Made by a program: the position numbers and the translations under genes | Shown: in pieces, positions 1-11,799 of the stretch | Layout: every line of letters starts with the position of its first letter | Position numbering within the stretch: position 1 is the first letter of the stretch | Source of the DNA: Myxocyprinus asiaticus | Lineage: Eukaryota; Chordata; Actinopteri; Cypriniformes; Catostomidae | Length of the DNA stretch: 64,000 nucleotides | Direction of reading: 5' to 3' | Assembly: GCF_019703515.2 (NCBI RefSeq) | Contig: NC_059365.1 | Coordinates: 42,614,501-42,678,500 of the forward strand | The notes under the pieces: generated by a model | What the model was told of the DNA's origin: nothing | Database searches by the model: none | Seen by the model: only the letters and a program-made list of their open reading frames with translations

Positions 1-345
1 TAGTATGGCCTAATAACTATTCCAGAACACCAAAGGGGACCCAATTATTTTTGTATATTAACATCCACTAGACAGACGTCTTTGACCATTGTCATGCATC
101 TCGTGCCGCTTTTAAAAGACATGGTGTTGAGTTACAACTCTGAAAAGGAGACTCCATTCTCTTTCATTTAGCTGAGTTGCTCTTGCTGTTTTGAGCACAA
201 ATGCATCCTGAACATGTTCTTGTGCCCATCTGTCCTATTTTTAATTGTTGGTGTATGTAAACATGCACTAGATGGACGTCTTTGACCGTTTTGATGCATT
301 TCCGGCAATGTGCACCTCAGTGCAGGATGATACTGTATGTTTGTC
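1..345. repeat. Direct repeat pair, about 200-bp period
   Basis: A block around 53-110 containing CAGACGTCTTTGACC recurs at about 252-310 as TGGACGTCTTTGACC, with similar flanks, so two diverged units of about 200 bp lie in tandem. The first 45 bases (GGCCTAATAACTATTCC and what follows) also recur at 3,222-3,262. No coding potential is seen. Probably part of a larger interspersed element cut by the window edge; class unknown. Confidence 0.55.
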
Positions 346-2450
346 TTGTTTTACTGTGTTTTGGACTATGTATGTGCGATTTTTTTTTTTTGTTTGTTTG
401 TTTTTTTGCTCATATCAGCTTTGATTGCTTGTGAACCAGTCATATTACGATTCAAGTTTTGCAGTATGATTCAATCATGCAATTCAGTCATTATACGATT
501 CAAGATGCAAACCGTTCCAAATGATTCAGTCTGATTTGGTGAATTGTTTCAACAAGTTCAACTGGTTTACTGAAAAGAACCGGTTCAAAAGAATAATTCA
601 TTCACGAACAGGAGATTACTCCCTAAAATCTCCTTGCGTGTTTCAAGGAAGAAAGAATATAATAAGATAGGAACCATACATAGAGACTTCATACAGATGC
701 TGTATTAGCAACTGTTCGTATGGACTGCAATACATCTGCCATATTGGAAACATCAAGAGCTGTCCGTAAACACATTAAAATGAATATATAGATGCAGTCT
801 GCAACTGAGGATTCTTTTTTCCCCTACAATTTTCACATGATTTGATTTTCCATAAACATCTGACAATATTGTAGATGATATAAAAATAAAAATAAGTATT
901 GGTAAAACACTCTCCTAAGTAATGTTGATAATTATAGCACTGTCTGATGCTTAAAGCTTCTAATAAAAGTGGTGGGATGAGTCATCATAAACACAACAGT
1001 GTGGGTAGGTCATACAGTAGGTCCAGACAGAATCTGCAGAATTTGTTCAGATTTTCAGCTTTATTAAGTACAGCTGAGAGTACTATACACTTATTGGTTC
1101 CTGAAAGCATCCTGACATTAGCTGAATTATCTAATAAACAAACATGCAAGGGGCAAGGAATGCCTAGACCTTTTCTGAATCACAGAAATCGCAATTCTGC
1201 TTTTCTGCAAAGTTCTGTGTGCACAGATTCCATCTCGGCATAAATCTAGCTCAAAAAACATACTTAATATATAGTCTTTGTTCATTCAAATCATATATTT
1301 GTTATTAAATCATACAGTATAACAAGTTCTACACATAGTAAGTTCTATCCATATACTGTATATAATTAACCATAACCTGGGATATTAAACTACTAGACTA
1401 AATTAATAAATTAAACTACATTAAACTACAAATTAAAATAATTACAGTGCAATTTATAGTCTAACTTTTCATGTACATCTATATTACCATACAATGAGTG
1501 TGTATTACACATTTATTAAATAATGACAGTCAAGTATTCATACTTGTGTTAAGTTAGCCAGTATTTTGATTTCTGATAAATACAACCACAGATACACTAT
1601 AAAAAAAATGCTTTCAGAGTTTTATAATAGTTAGTACTGTAAATAATACTAAATGCAAAAATCATTATATCCATTTGTTCTTTTTTTTTCTTTTTTTAAA
1701 GTTCTCTTCAAATCAATATATTTCACACTAAATCAGTTTACGCAGCGCTCTGAGGCATCTTAACCATTGACTTACATACAGACAGATCTCCTTGTTGACC
1801 GTTTCAAGATGGCGGTGCAGTGGATGTATCCGAAACCGCCAAATAATGTATCTATGTATTTATATATATGGTTGAAACTACATGGGGGTGAATAAAGGAG
1901 GACAAAATGTTCAGTTTTGGGTGAAATATTCCTTTAACAGGCCTGATTTGAACTTAAATGGTTGTCAGCCAATTGAAACATCAATATTTTTAGTCATTAC
2001 AAAGTTACCAAGTCTGCGCCTCCAGCATCCTAGCTTCCCAAGTCATCCAATCATACATTATGAAAAATCTTATCAGTAAGTAAATTTGAAAAAACAGTCC
2101 ACTCCTCATGAACCCGGACAGACACAAAAACAACATCAACATACGCAAAACTGTTTCACTGCGTCTCTTTTTCATTTTTGTTTCAGCTCACATAATTTTT
2201 TGCTCCAAACTGGCATTTTCATAGACTTGCAAATGAAGAGATAGGTTATAAATATTAAAAGAAAAATGACACATCATTTGCATGCAAATTGTCCAGATGA
2301 GCTCTCCAAATCTAGGTTGTGATTTGGGGTTGGGGCACGTCATGAGAAGCAAAACTTATCCTGTTTCTTGTTAATTATTTGTTAATTATCAGCCACGAAA
2401 TGTGGAGTAGAACAGAACAGCATCTGGAAAGCGGATACACACACTCGCAA
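346..2450. other. No gene seen; AT-rich repeat debris
   Basis: Open frames here are short and show no recognisable motif. Around 535-620 there is GAACCGGTTC-type sequence like that in several fish repeats. At 1,885-1,945 GGGTGAAATATTCC followed by TTTAAC resembles one end of a common cyprinid DNA transposon. The rest is AT-rich with T and A runs (for example 1,680-1,700). Confidence 0.5.
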
Positions 2451-2453
2451 ATG

Positions 2454-2479
2454 ACACACACACACACACACACACACAC
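2454..2479. repeat. (CA)n microsatellite
   Basis: An uninterrupted AC dinucleotide run of about 26 bases, read directly. Confidence 0.95.
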
Positions 2480-2888
2480 CACAGTCGCATCTTCACAGGG
2501 TGTGTTTGCGTAGCTCCTTTCAAACCAACAGCCGTTTGAAAGCCTGACTCATGAGTTACATTTTTATCAGCATTGTTGAAGAAATGTGACGAGACGGATG
2601 CAGCTCCAGTGTTGTCAACTTTGCTTTTCATAGATGCAGATGCTCAATTTAAGGGGATATTTTCGCTCTGAAAGATTTTGATTTTGATAAGCACTGCAGG
2701 TGCACATCCCTGTTGTGGGAATACACAGTGATGGCATCTGTTTGGGCTGTAATTCACAAATACACAACACTGCTCTTTTAAAAGCTCCATGAAATGAAAA
2801 GTTTTAAGTTTTGTGGCTTTAAGTCCATATCTATTAGCTTTGAGGTCATCTATATGCTAGCGTACTTCTAACCTTGAGCAGATATCTG

Positions 2889-3592
2889 CAGTGCTGTGTG
2901 CTATTTGATTACAAAGTAATTAGTTACTGTAATCTTATTATTTTAAGTCAAAAGTAGTGTAGCACATTACATTTTAAATCATTGTAATAGGATTAGTTAC
3001 TGACTTTTTATTAATTTAATTACTTTTGAGTACATTACTTCAGTTACACATACTGTATTTCTAAAATAATATTAATAATGTAGAATAATAACTAGGGGGC
3101 TCATTAATTCATGACCACCTCTACAGCAACAATATCAACATCTACTTTAAATCATCGCACCCTTAGCCCTGCCCACTGGTGCTTAGTGTGTAAACAGAGA
3201 GAGAGAGCAGGACAGACAGGCCTAGTGTGGCCTAATAACTATTCCTGAACACCAAAGGGGAGCCACATACTGTATTTCAAAAATAATATTATAAATGTAG
3301 AATACATTTAAAACATAAAATATGTTCATATGTAAGTCTGTATGTATTTCTGTGACAGCAGAGGGTGTGCGGCCCATAATGAGTTATTATAAGAGAGAAA
3401 CGCGTCCTATTATTTTCAGTTGAAAAAAAAAATACTTTTCTAAGAAAAGTCTTTTAGAAAGTAACTTTAATGTAGCATAACTAGTAATGTGATTATTTTT
3501 CAATGAATTCATCAGTATTCTAATTACAATTTTAGAAAAGTAACTAGTAATTTATTGTGGATTACTGTTTTTGAGTAACTTGCCCAACACTG
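2889..3592. mobile_element. hAT-like non-autonomous element (MITE)
   Basis: It begins CAGTGCTGTG and ends CCAACACTG, which match as inverted ends, and the interior is rich in GTAATTAGTTACTGTAAT-type sequence ending GAGTAACTTGCCCAACACTG. The same family occurs with a clear 8-bp target duplication at 57,627-58,474 and, diverged, at 41,074-43,507, which supports hAT membership. There is no ORF, so it would have depended on a transposase from elsewhere. I do not see a convincing 8-bp duplication here. It is enlarged by the insertion at 3,089-3,263. Confidence 0.7.
3089..3263. repeat. Insertion flanked by 40-bp direct repeats inside the MITE
   Basis: The sequence just before (about 3,048-3,088, ACATACTGTATTTC followed by AATAATATTA) is repeated just after (3,264-3,303). 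The bracketed 175 bp contain an AGAGAGAG run and a 3' part matching the first 45 bases of the window. Either a local tandem duplication or an insertion with a long duplication. Confidence 0.5.
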
Positions 3593-4522
3593 GATGTACG
3601 CATTTAAAATTGACTATTAAAACTATTAATGACTCATCTTGAGCTACACCGATTTTTGTCAAATCAAATCCTCACTAGGAGACTGCCTCTGCTCCTAACA
3701 CAATTGCAAATGACTAGCATGTCATAAATAGTTAATAGCTGTAATGTAAACAAAGCTTAGTCTAAAAGAGGACAAGCCCAAACTTACAGTTTCATATGGA
3801 AATACTTTAACTTAGTAAAGAAAACAGCTCGTCAAACCATTTTATGAGGTATTTAAAGAGGCCAGATCCAGCACTTTTATAAATAAAAAAAAATGTATCA
3901 CCTAAAATAACAAATAAAAAAATAATAATAATTTAGTTTTACTTGACCATTTTCCACCCTCTTTCTGATCGAAACAACTTGATTTGCTACTGTACCTTTA
4001 AGACGGTATGAAAGTTATCTTTGTTATGATTGGCTGACCTGCACATACCAAGCAGGCCAAATTGCTAAATAAGGGATAGGTGTTGATAGTATGTAAACTT
4101 GGACAATCATATTTCTAATTTGTTAATCATTGTGATGATGATAATTTCTGCCAACACCTTTTTCATTTCTTCACTCCCTTATGATTAATTAACACTGAAC
4201 AACGTACACTGAAGTGCAGAGTTGCCACCCTTTAGACACCAATCTTTGAAGAAGTATCAGTGCTCTTCTTGAAAAAAATTCCATCATATTTATTATATCA
4301 TCATAATTTATCATAAAATACAATAACAGAGGGTAACAGGTGCATATTATGACCTCCTGCAGCGTGTTAGCATTAGCATAAGAAATGCAGAAAATAAACT
4401 TGACAAATTACACATTATCTACTGCATATACAGTATATTAATTTAAATCATCGTCAAGTGGGTAAAACTACTGATCTCATGTGGAATGTATTTATAGAAT
4501 GTGGCATGTAGTCATTGATAAC
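3593..4522. other. No gene seen
   Basis: AT-rich sequence with no ORF of note and no terminal motif I recognise. Confidence 0.5.
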
Positions 4523-5070
4523 CAGTGTTGTGTAAGTTACTTAAAGGTGCACTCAGTCATTTTTTCCTCACTAAAAAATTGAACTCCTAAAGACATGAAT
4601 TGTAATTTTGCAATATATGTAGGAAATCATGAGCACTTACATTAAAATGAAGACTCCAGTCATACCAGTAACCTTATAAAAGCTGTTTTATTCTACATGG
4701 AGAGGGTCTAAACATGGGGGCTGCCATTTTAGAATCACATGACCAGCCGAATACTACTCGCTTAATCTCAGTAACTGTCCTGTTATTTGACACTTTACTC
4801 ACTGATTAAAGTAATCATGACTGACTGTGAATACTACATTTCTACAATGGCATCTGAAACTGTGAACTGTTGATTTTAAATGATGCTGCATCCAAGCCAC
4901 TAGGTGTCAGTGTAAGATGACATAAACCTTTAAAAATAGTGATCCACTACAAATTACTAATTATTTCCCTAAAAATTTTATCAGGTTACTTTACTAATTA
5001 CTTCATAGGAAAAGTAATCACATTACTAATTACTTTTTTAGAAAGTAACGTAACACTTTTCCAATCAACA
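4523..5070. mobile_element. hAT-like MITE, second copy, interrupted
   Basis: It starts CAGTGTTGTGTAAGTTAC, the family terminus seen at 57,627. After the inserted TTAA-type element (4,541-4,933) the interior resumes with repeated ATTACTAATTACTT and AAAGTAACGTAACAC. The far end is not clean, so the right boundary is approximate. Confidence 0.6.
4541..4933. mobile_element. MITE with TTAAAGGTGCACTCAGT ends, copy 1
   Basis: About 393 bp starting TTAAAGGTGCACTCAGTC and ending ACCTTTAA, so the tips are inverted repeats that include TTAA. The body (TCTACATGGAGAGGGTC; CTGACTGTGAATACTAC; CACTAGGTGTCAGTGTAAG) is shared with copies at 7,880-9,437 and 13,703-14,279. There is no ORF. TTAA at both tips is what piggyBac-type targeting would leave, but the superfamily is not proven. 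Confidence 0.7.
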
Positions 5071-5317
5071 AATTAAAAATAATGTCTATATTTCTTTCTT
5101 GTTCATTCTCCTCACATTTCTCCTTCACAATGACTTGCTGCAGGTCCATGATGAATGTATTCTACATAAATAATATGTTGGAAATAAGCATAAACCTATA
5201 ATGTACTTAAAAGTAATTAAATTAATTGAAAGTCAGTAACTGTTATTTAATTACATTAATTAGAAATAAAAATGTTATGCATTACACTATATATACACAG
5301 TATTAGATTAAAGTAAA

Positions 5318-5520
5318 GGGGGTGGGGGGTGGGGGGGGGGTCGCTGTCCTTTTCTGAATATCGCTGCATATTTTGTGGCCCGTTCTGCATAACGCGCCGG
5401 CATATTTCAGCTTATCGCGGCCCATTCGGCCCTGTTTCGCGGCCAGCCCATCGGGAAAAGTCCCGGTTCTTTTGATGGCCAGTCCGCCCCTGCCGTTTTC
5501 CATGATCTTTGGTACTTTTC
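5318..5520. repeat. G-run followed by GC-rich block
   Basis: A run of G broken by T (5,318-5,341) precedes about 180 bp of GC-rich sequence (GGCCCGTTCTGCATAACGCG; CCAGTCCGCCCCTGCCG) in an AT-rich neighbourhood. The abrupt change in composition and lack of host-gene signals suggest a fragment of a repeat. I cannot assign a family. Confidence 0.4.
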
Positions 5521-5846
5521 CAGACGCACAACGCAGTGCTTACAACTGTTCAGTAATCCTTTTGGCAATTGATGAAACTTAACCCTCTCCAGCGTGTAGA
5601 TGAACTCTCTGTGTTGATATGTCCAACATAACAGAAAACAATAGTGATAGACTAGATGTGGAGAGGCTGAAAACTTGGACTGAAGCTGTCAGGGACCGAT
5701 GGATGTGAAAGTGTTGCCAAATTTAAATCAATATAATTTGGTCTGCTGTCCAGAAAGCATCCTTGATACACTGTTTACCTTTCTCGAAACTCAGAGTGGG
5801 CATTCAACCTGGGACAAGAAGCTGTAAACATTATCGGATGTAAATT

Positions 5847-6119
5847 CCCTTACAAAATTCGAGAGTTCATGGCAAATTTGCCACATCTTGCTGCAAATTG
5901 GCCACTGATCATTTTCAAATGCAAATGAGCTTTGCGGCTAAGTTGTGTCAAATTGTCCATTGTTGCCAAAGGTTTGCAGATTGTTCGCCACTACCGGCGA
6001 AGAGCTGCAAACTTCTGGCAAACATTTGCGGTGAATCACTAGCTCATTTGCATAATGAGAAGCAAATTTGCTACAATTTTGCTGCTAGTTTGCCAGAACT
6101 CTAGATTTTTTTGTAAGGG
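5847..6119. mobile_element. Foldback element, copy 1
   Basis: The ends CCCTTACAAAATTCGAGAGTT and its near-complement finishing TTTTTGTAAGGG are inverted, and the interior is built of alternating TTTGCCACA/TTGGCCACT and GGCAAACTTTGC-like segments that can fold on each other. The same unit occurs at 55,212-55,447. No coding capacity. A MITE or foldback transposon of unknown class. Confidence 0.65.
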
Positions 6120-6261
6120 TTATTTTACAACTAGGAGACCCTGGGAAATTAGCTTTCAACTGGTTTTGCTTCAGGACCCAGAGATTCAGTGGCAACACAA
6201 CCAAAATTGTACAAAAATTGTACAAAAGTAAACAAATGTTGTTGAAATCAAATATTGAAAC

Positions 6262-7464
6262 TTGAGACCCAAGCGTGTATTTTCCTGCTGTGTGTATTTT
6301 CCATTTCCCTTTTTGATTTGTAACTAGTAGCACCTAATAAACAAGCAAAAAATATATTTTTCTAGACCAAATAGTATTCCTGAAAATTGATGTCCACATA
6401 TGTGGCCAACGGGACTACGTTGTGAAATTTTAAATAATACCAAGCTAAAAATGTAATCAAATTTTTTATTATGTTTCCAGGAGTGTTGGTTATTCATGTT
6501 TTTGAGATGTTACAGACATTACATCAGAAATTTGCATAATTAATTCTGATTCAAACTAATGTCCAGCATCATCCAATCACTGCCAACCATGTTCAAATAA
6601 AACTATACATTATAAATTCTGAATCTATGTACTGATTATCATTGTCCCATGTCTTTCAAACATGTTGAGTGGTCCAAACATCATCTGCAGCCTGAAACTG
6701 AACTTTTGATAGAAGTTTGTATTGAATATACTTAGCTGTACAGAGAGCTATAGGATGCTCCCTTGCTCCCTATTTAGTGATAACTTAACCTCCAGTGTGC
6801 TGTCTATCTGCACTGGTCTCAGAACAGTTTGAAATGCACCTTATTTTCATCCTTCCTCCGTGTAAAGCCTCTGAAAGCAACAGTTTTAGCTTTTGGATGA
6901 ACCAATTTATTCTCAATGTGAAAATGCACAGTGAATATAGGAATGCATTTACTAATGTTAAATAAGTGAACTGTATTGTTCAGTGATAAAATAAAATATA
7001 ACAAAATGCATATTAAAATAAAGCAAAGTGACATACTGTACAGCTGTGTTAATGTTGAAAGTTATTCAAAATAACTAACATGTTTTTTTCAACTTTTGAG
7101 GGAATAATGTTGCAAAATCCACATATATGGACATCATGTTTATCAGCGCGCTGACACGCAAAACATGAATTTGTTTTTTAAAGCGGCATATCAAATGAAA
7201 CTAGAGACTTTACTCTTTACACTCAAACAGGTTTCAATGAAAAACCTTAAAGAGGTTTCTTACCAGAGGCACTTTTGTTGGCTCTGCACCTGTAGAAGGG
7301 CTTCATGGAAATCAACGTCATGTTGTTGTGTCACGTGACTCGTTGTCCCTGAAGTTTAACCCTTAAATGACAGTCTAGAGCCTTGTGACCAGTATTTAGA
7401 CAGTTTAAATGAATTTAAATTATGCGTTGCATATAGCAAAGCCAATATATGGTCGCACGAGGTG
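6262..7464 (+). repeat. 1.2-kb unclassified interspersed repeat, copy 1
   Basis: This copy is collinear with 61,257-62,657 and inverted relative to 24,840-25,980. Shared landmarks in order are TGAGACCCAAGCG, TTTTTGATTTGTAACTAGTA, CCAGGAGTGTTGGTTATTCA, CATCATCTGCAGCCTGAAAC, TTTAAAGCGGCATATCAAAT and GCATATAGC with GTCGCACGAGGT. No frame in any copy stays open with recognisable motifs. Could be a non-autonomous DNA transposon or LTR remnant; class not determined. Confidence 0.7.
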
Positions 7465-7879
7465 AAGTTGCACTCAGTAATATATTCCTTATTAAAAGAA
7501 ATGAATAGTACTTTTAAAAATGTGTACACTCAAAAGCAATGGAGACCCAAGTCATATCACTTTTCTTCTGTTTTATTTTACACGGAGCTACCTTGCTTTA
7601 TCTCAATAACAAGGTGGTTTTGCATACTTTTGCTAAAAAAAAAAAACTAAAAAAAAACAGCAGACAAAAAGAAAAGAATATGGTGACAATAAATATTACA
7701 TTATAATTTTAAGCTTCTCAGAAATATATTAGTCGCCATCATCTGTTAATGACGTCAACTGACGCTTATCACTAAAGTCGGGGGAAATTCGCCTGGAGTT
7801 GGTCTGCTCCAAAGTCAGATGTTCAACTTCACCTTTAATATTACTGTGAACGTCAAAGATCAAACAATATGCAAAATTG
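7465..7879. other. No gene seen
   Basis: AT-rich sequence with an A-rich stretch around 7,636-7,675 and no recognisable motif. Confidence 0.5.
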
Positions 7880-9437
7880 TTAAAGGTGCACTCAGTAGCT
7901 TTTGTCTTTGTGTTATCTTGGACTTACACTGACACCTAGTGGCTTGGATGCAGCATCATTTAAAATCAATAGTTTTCAGTTTCAGATGTCATTGTAGAAA
8001 TGTAGTATTCACAGTCAGTCATGATTACTTTAATCAGTGAATGAAAGTAGGGCTGGGTGATAAAACAATCGCAATATTTATCATAATATTTTTTTTAAAT
8101 ACCACGATATCGATCACAAGCTTTTGAGTAATTTTCTATATTTAGCCTGTGTTCTACATCAGACAATCGGGTGCATGTTGTTAAAAATGCAAGCAGTTCG
8201 GCTTTCTCAGAATGTATAAAGTTGTTAACTTAAACTGCCTTGCTAATGATTAGGCTACACTAGTGACTGGCGCAAGACATCATGACAACGGTTGCACTCT
8301 CTCATCGTCTCTAGTGAGCAGCGTGACAAAATAACAGTGCTGTGTACAACAGATCTGATCTTTCTGCACTGTATTCTTGAATATGTTTTTCTAGCACCGA
8401 ACACGCTTCATTTATTCCCTGTACCCGCTCTGCACATGTTGCATCTTTTCCCCGCATGTGAGTAGACATGAGGCGCTGCATTAGTTAACGTGGTTCCAGA
8501 GCACCTTTAGACCATAGCGTTTTTCCTTCTAAATTTAGCTGTATTCAGCATGTTACGAGCCTTTAATAATAAACAAATAGATTTCTGTTCTAATTTTGTG
8601 AAATTAATCAGATGTCATCATATCTGGCATGAAAAGGTAAGACAATCAAATTGCTAGTTTGAAGCCTAGTCTTTCTCACTTTAAAGAAAATGTCAAAATG
8701 ATCCATTCAGACTTTTAAATTTTCTCTCAGGTGATACCTCTGAACCCCCATACAGTAGCATTCCTCAGTCACAAGGGCTTCTATGCCCCCATTCTTGATA
8801 TCTGAATGTAACGAAGTATAAAAATAATCTGAAAGTAAAAATAAAATGCTGTCATTATGCTTCTAAACGAACAGATGATCTTTTAACATTCATATCCAAC
8901 TGCACTTAATTTATAAACTATATAAAATATTTAAATATTTTGGTAGAATATCCCTCAGACATCACTGCTTTTGCTGTCTCTGGGTTCCCAGTGCAGTTTT
9001 GTATAGACTATTTTGACTGTTTAGGACTTTTTTTCTTCTTTTCTTCTGCAAACTTGGAAATAAAAAACAAAAAAATGCAATGTGCAAATGTGAATGTATA
9101 ACGTGATAGATATCAATGTTGAACAATATAAAAAATAATATTGTGATAGTATATTTGGCCATATCGCCCAGCCTTAAGTGAAAGTGTCAGATAACAGGAC
9201 GGTTACTGAGATTAAGCGAGTAGTATTTGGCTGGTCATGTGATTCTAAAATGGCAGCCCCCATGTATGGACCCTCTCCATGTAGAATAAAACAGCTTTTA
9301 TAAGGTTACTGATATGACTGGAGTCTTCATTTTAATGTGAGTGGTCATGATTTCCTACATATATTGCAAAATTACAATTCATGTCTTTAGGAGTTCAACT
9401 TTTTTAAATGAGGAAAAAATGACTGAGTGCACCTTAT
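7880..9437. mobile_element. TTAA-type MITE, copy 2, split by a hAT-like element
   Basis: It starts TTAAAGGTGCACTCAGTA and ends GAGTGCACCTTA. The interior matches copy 1 in inverted orientation. The body is split near 8,047 and resumes near 9,178, where AGTGAAAGTGTCAGATAAC continues the family sequence. Confidence 0.7.
8047..9178. mobile_element. hAT-like element with AGGGCTGGGYGATA ends
   Basis: The left tip is TAGGGCTGGGTGATA and the right tip is TATCGCCCAGCCTTA, giving inverted ends, as in common vertebrate hAT-type elements. ATGAAAGT on the left and GTGAAAGT on the right look like a diverged 8-bp target duplication, taken from the host MITE sequence. No transposase frame is visible in the 1.1 kb, so it is non-autonomous or decayed. 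Confidence 0.6.
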
Positions 9438-9700
9438 AACATAGGCTAAATGGGAAAATTGACAATTATGATTTCTAAATTTTAAATGTTTCATGCTTTC
9501 TGCAGTCAATTATTCACCACACAAAACACACTGTGGTCCTCACAAACCACGTTTATCCTTGTGAATGATCCCATATTTAATACAGTCTGGATTTTATTAG
9601 ATTAATTTGCATTAAAATATTGTACGTAGTTTGCTGTACGTAATCGCAGCACACCAATAGCACTCCATATTTAAGACTCGACTCAAAATGTATTTCAATA
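9438..9700. other. No gene seen
   Basis: AT-rich spacer between repeats without recognisable features. Confidence 0.5.
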
Positions 9701-10092
9701 CACTGCAAAAAATAAAAAAATAGAAAAAATAAATAAATATATATTTTTACTCAGTATTTTTGGTAATGTTTTATGGTAAAAATATACCTAAACAGTGAAA
9801 TTTAACAAAATAATTTTTACATTTTTATTTTTTTTCTTAATTTTTTATGCTTAATTTATGCTTAAAATGTCAATGGGGTAAAAAAATAAATAAAAATACA
9901 CTTCATTCAAAAAAGATAACAAGTATACTTTTTTATCTCCATTGGCAAATAGTTTTTACTTGTTTCAAAATTTTGTTCGAATTCTCTGATAGTATTATAG
10001 TTTGTATTATTTTGCTATCTTGTTAAGGATGTTAAGATATATTTACAGGAAAACAAGACAAAAATACTAAATAAGAAAATTAGTTTTTGCAT
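9701..10092. mobile_element. Probable MITE with CACTGCAAAAA end
   Basis: The left tip CACTGCAAAAAATAAA is answered by ...TTAGTTTTTGCAT at the right, imperfect inverted ends of a kind common in fish genomes. The interior is extremely AT-rich with AAGATAACAAGTATAC and its rough complement. No ORF. Confidence 0.45.
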
Positions 10093-10288
10093 TAGCATGT
10101 TATTAAGCTAACAATCTGGGTATCTTTCTAGAATGGGTGCGATGCCTTAATAGGCATAAAAATACAAGCATACACAAATTTTAGGTAAAACAGTACATTT
10201 TTTATTAGATTTATATTTTTAATAGATAGTTTTTAAGTTTTTATTAATTCTAGATAGAATTAAGCCCGAACTTTCGCTGGAATAATTT

Positions 10289-10775
10289 ATGAACAAACTG
10301 AAGCTTACATATTTCAGGCACAAAATGAGGAGAGAAGAAACCATGGTTTATTTGGAAAAGAACATCATGTTTGGTATGATGGAAGAAAAATGGAGAAGAG
10401 GAATGCCAAGGTCAAGGTGCTTGGTCGTGTCTAGAAAGTTACCTCAGTTACTTAAAGTCTCGCGAGAACCGCATTGAATGTTCACACACTGTGTTTTCTG
10501 TGTTTATTTACAGTTCTACAGAAACCCTACACCTACCCCTAAACCTAACCCTAACCTTAAACTTACCACTAAATCTAACCCTACACCTAACCTTAGTAAC
10601 AGCAAATAAGACTCTTGTGTGACTTGGCTGCCAGGGGCTTACCTTCTAGACACAGCCAAGGTGGTTAGACGCTGTCAAGAACAATAGGAATAGGAGTTTC
10701 CAAGACCTAAAGAATGCCATCAATGACCGAGATAGTTGGAGGAACTTTATCTTTCGGTGTCGGACATGACTGAAT
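10289..10775 (+). pseudogene. LINE ORF2 C-terminal tail, split by a MITE
   Basis: The + frame from 10,289 reads KLKLTYFRHKMRREE and then EEKWRRGMPRSR, the basic C-terminal motif of many non-LTR retrotransposon ORF2 proteins (usually RRGRPRxRWLD). The frame breaks at 10,420 and resumes at 10,661 with WLDAVKNN, FQDLKNAIND and DSWRNF, the expected continuation. The reverse transcriptase itself is absent, as expected of a 5'-truncated copy. Clade not assigned. Confidence 0.6.
10420..10660. mobile_element. 241-bp MITE with 3-bp target duplication
   Basis: The ends CTTGGTCGTGTCTAGAAAG and (complement of right end) CTTGGCTGTGTCTAGAAGG are inverted repeats. Removing the element and one GTG restores the LINE frame ...RSR|WLD, so GTG at 10,417-10,419 and 10,661-10,663 is the target duplication. 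The interior holds CCTAAACCTAACCCTAACC telomere-like sequence (about 10,524-10,590). A 3-bp duplication fits PIF/Harbinger or CACTA groups, but the tips do not decide. Confidence 0.7.
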
Positions 10776-11482
10776 GAATAAAACAACAACAAAGTTTTGG
10801 CTATTGACTGAAATGTAAGTTTATCTATAATCAACATATCTCTTGCTTCATTGAATGCCATGTTAGATTTTTTTTTTTCCTGAGCTCGTTGCAGTACATT
10901 CTAGAATCTAGGGTTATACATGCAATGCCATTTGAAACAGCCTTCACATCAGAAGAGCACCAATGATGTCTTAACCCTTAAATGCATGGACAGACTGACA
11001 CAATAGATTGAGGCTGGAATTGCATGTAAGATTGTTGGGTTGCAAAATTGTTTCTATTACCGTAATCGCAGAAAAATCATTTTGTTTGTGCTGTGAATGA
11101 ATGAATCAGCACTCTGGGAGGCAACTAATCCTCCAGAACTGACTGATGGTCAGAACACAATGTTTAGTAATGTGGTTTCTGATGCTGTTTGGCAATGGAT
11201 ATATCATCAAAAGAAAATGCAGGATTGTGTGAATCGCAGCGCCTGTCCATGAGAAACACACAACCATATAAGGAAGGCATAAGACTAGCTAGTAAATGCG
11301 AAAAATAATCTTTCAAAATGTATACCGAACAGAAATAAAGAGATTTCTTTTATTTTTGTAAATAAGTGCATTCAAATAAGAAAATGTATCAAAGCAAATA
11401 GTGGTGCAAACAGAAAAAAATGTTGTAACTTTTGAAGACTAATCTAATAAAAATGTGCAAGGTGCAACAGTGTATAGTGCTT

Positions 11483-11483
<1 letters not shown>
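10776..11483. other. No gene seen
   Basis: AT-rich DNA without ORFs or recognisable ends. Confidence 0.5.

Positions 11484-11484
<1 letters not shown>

Positions 11485-11530
<46 letters not shown>
11485..11530. repeat. (CT)n microsatellite
   Basis: A run of CT dinucleotides of about 46 bases, read directly. Confidence 0.95.
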
Positions 11531-11532
<2 letters not shown>

Positions 11533-11799
11533 CATTGTATTTACTGTGTCTTACAGACCTGCCGGCGACATCTTTATTTATAGGTTTAACAACATCAACA
11601 TACTGTACACCATACATTCTCAATTGAGCCTGATTTGTCGATAGGGTACAACGAGGCTGTCCAGTAAGTAAAACACATTGTTTTTCTTAAGTGACTTTAC
11701 ATGAAGAATGTTCAAAGTGTGCTCACATTAAACACTAGCTGTCTCAAAAGTACTTGCATTATTTGACACATTTTGTACTACAACTATTTCCCCTTTATC

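Noticed and set aside
2389..2631. Minus-strand frame of 80 codons over the CA repeat
   Set aside because: The frame is carried by the dinucleotide repeat (Cys/Val run) and is not protein-like.
10524..10590. Possible interstitial telomeric repeat
   Set aside because: The CCTAA-like units are degenerate, short and inside a MITE with defined ends, so this is element sequence and not a chromosome fusion scar.
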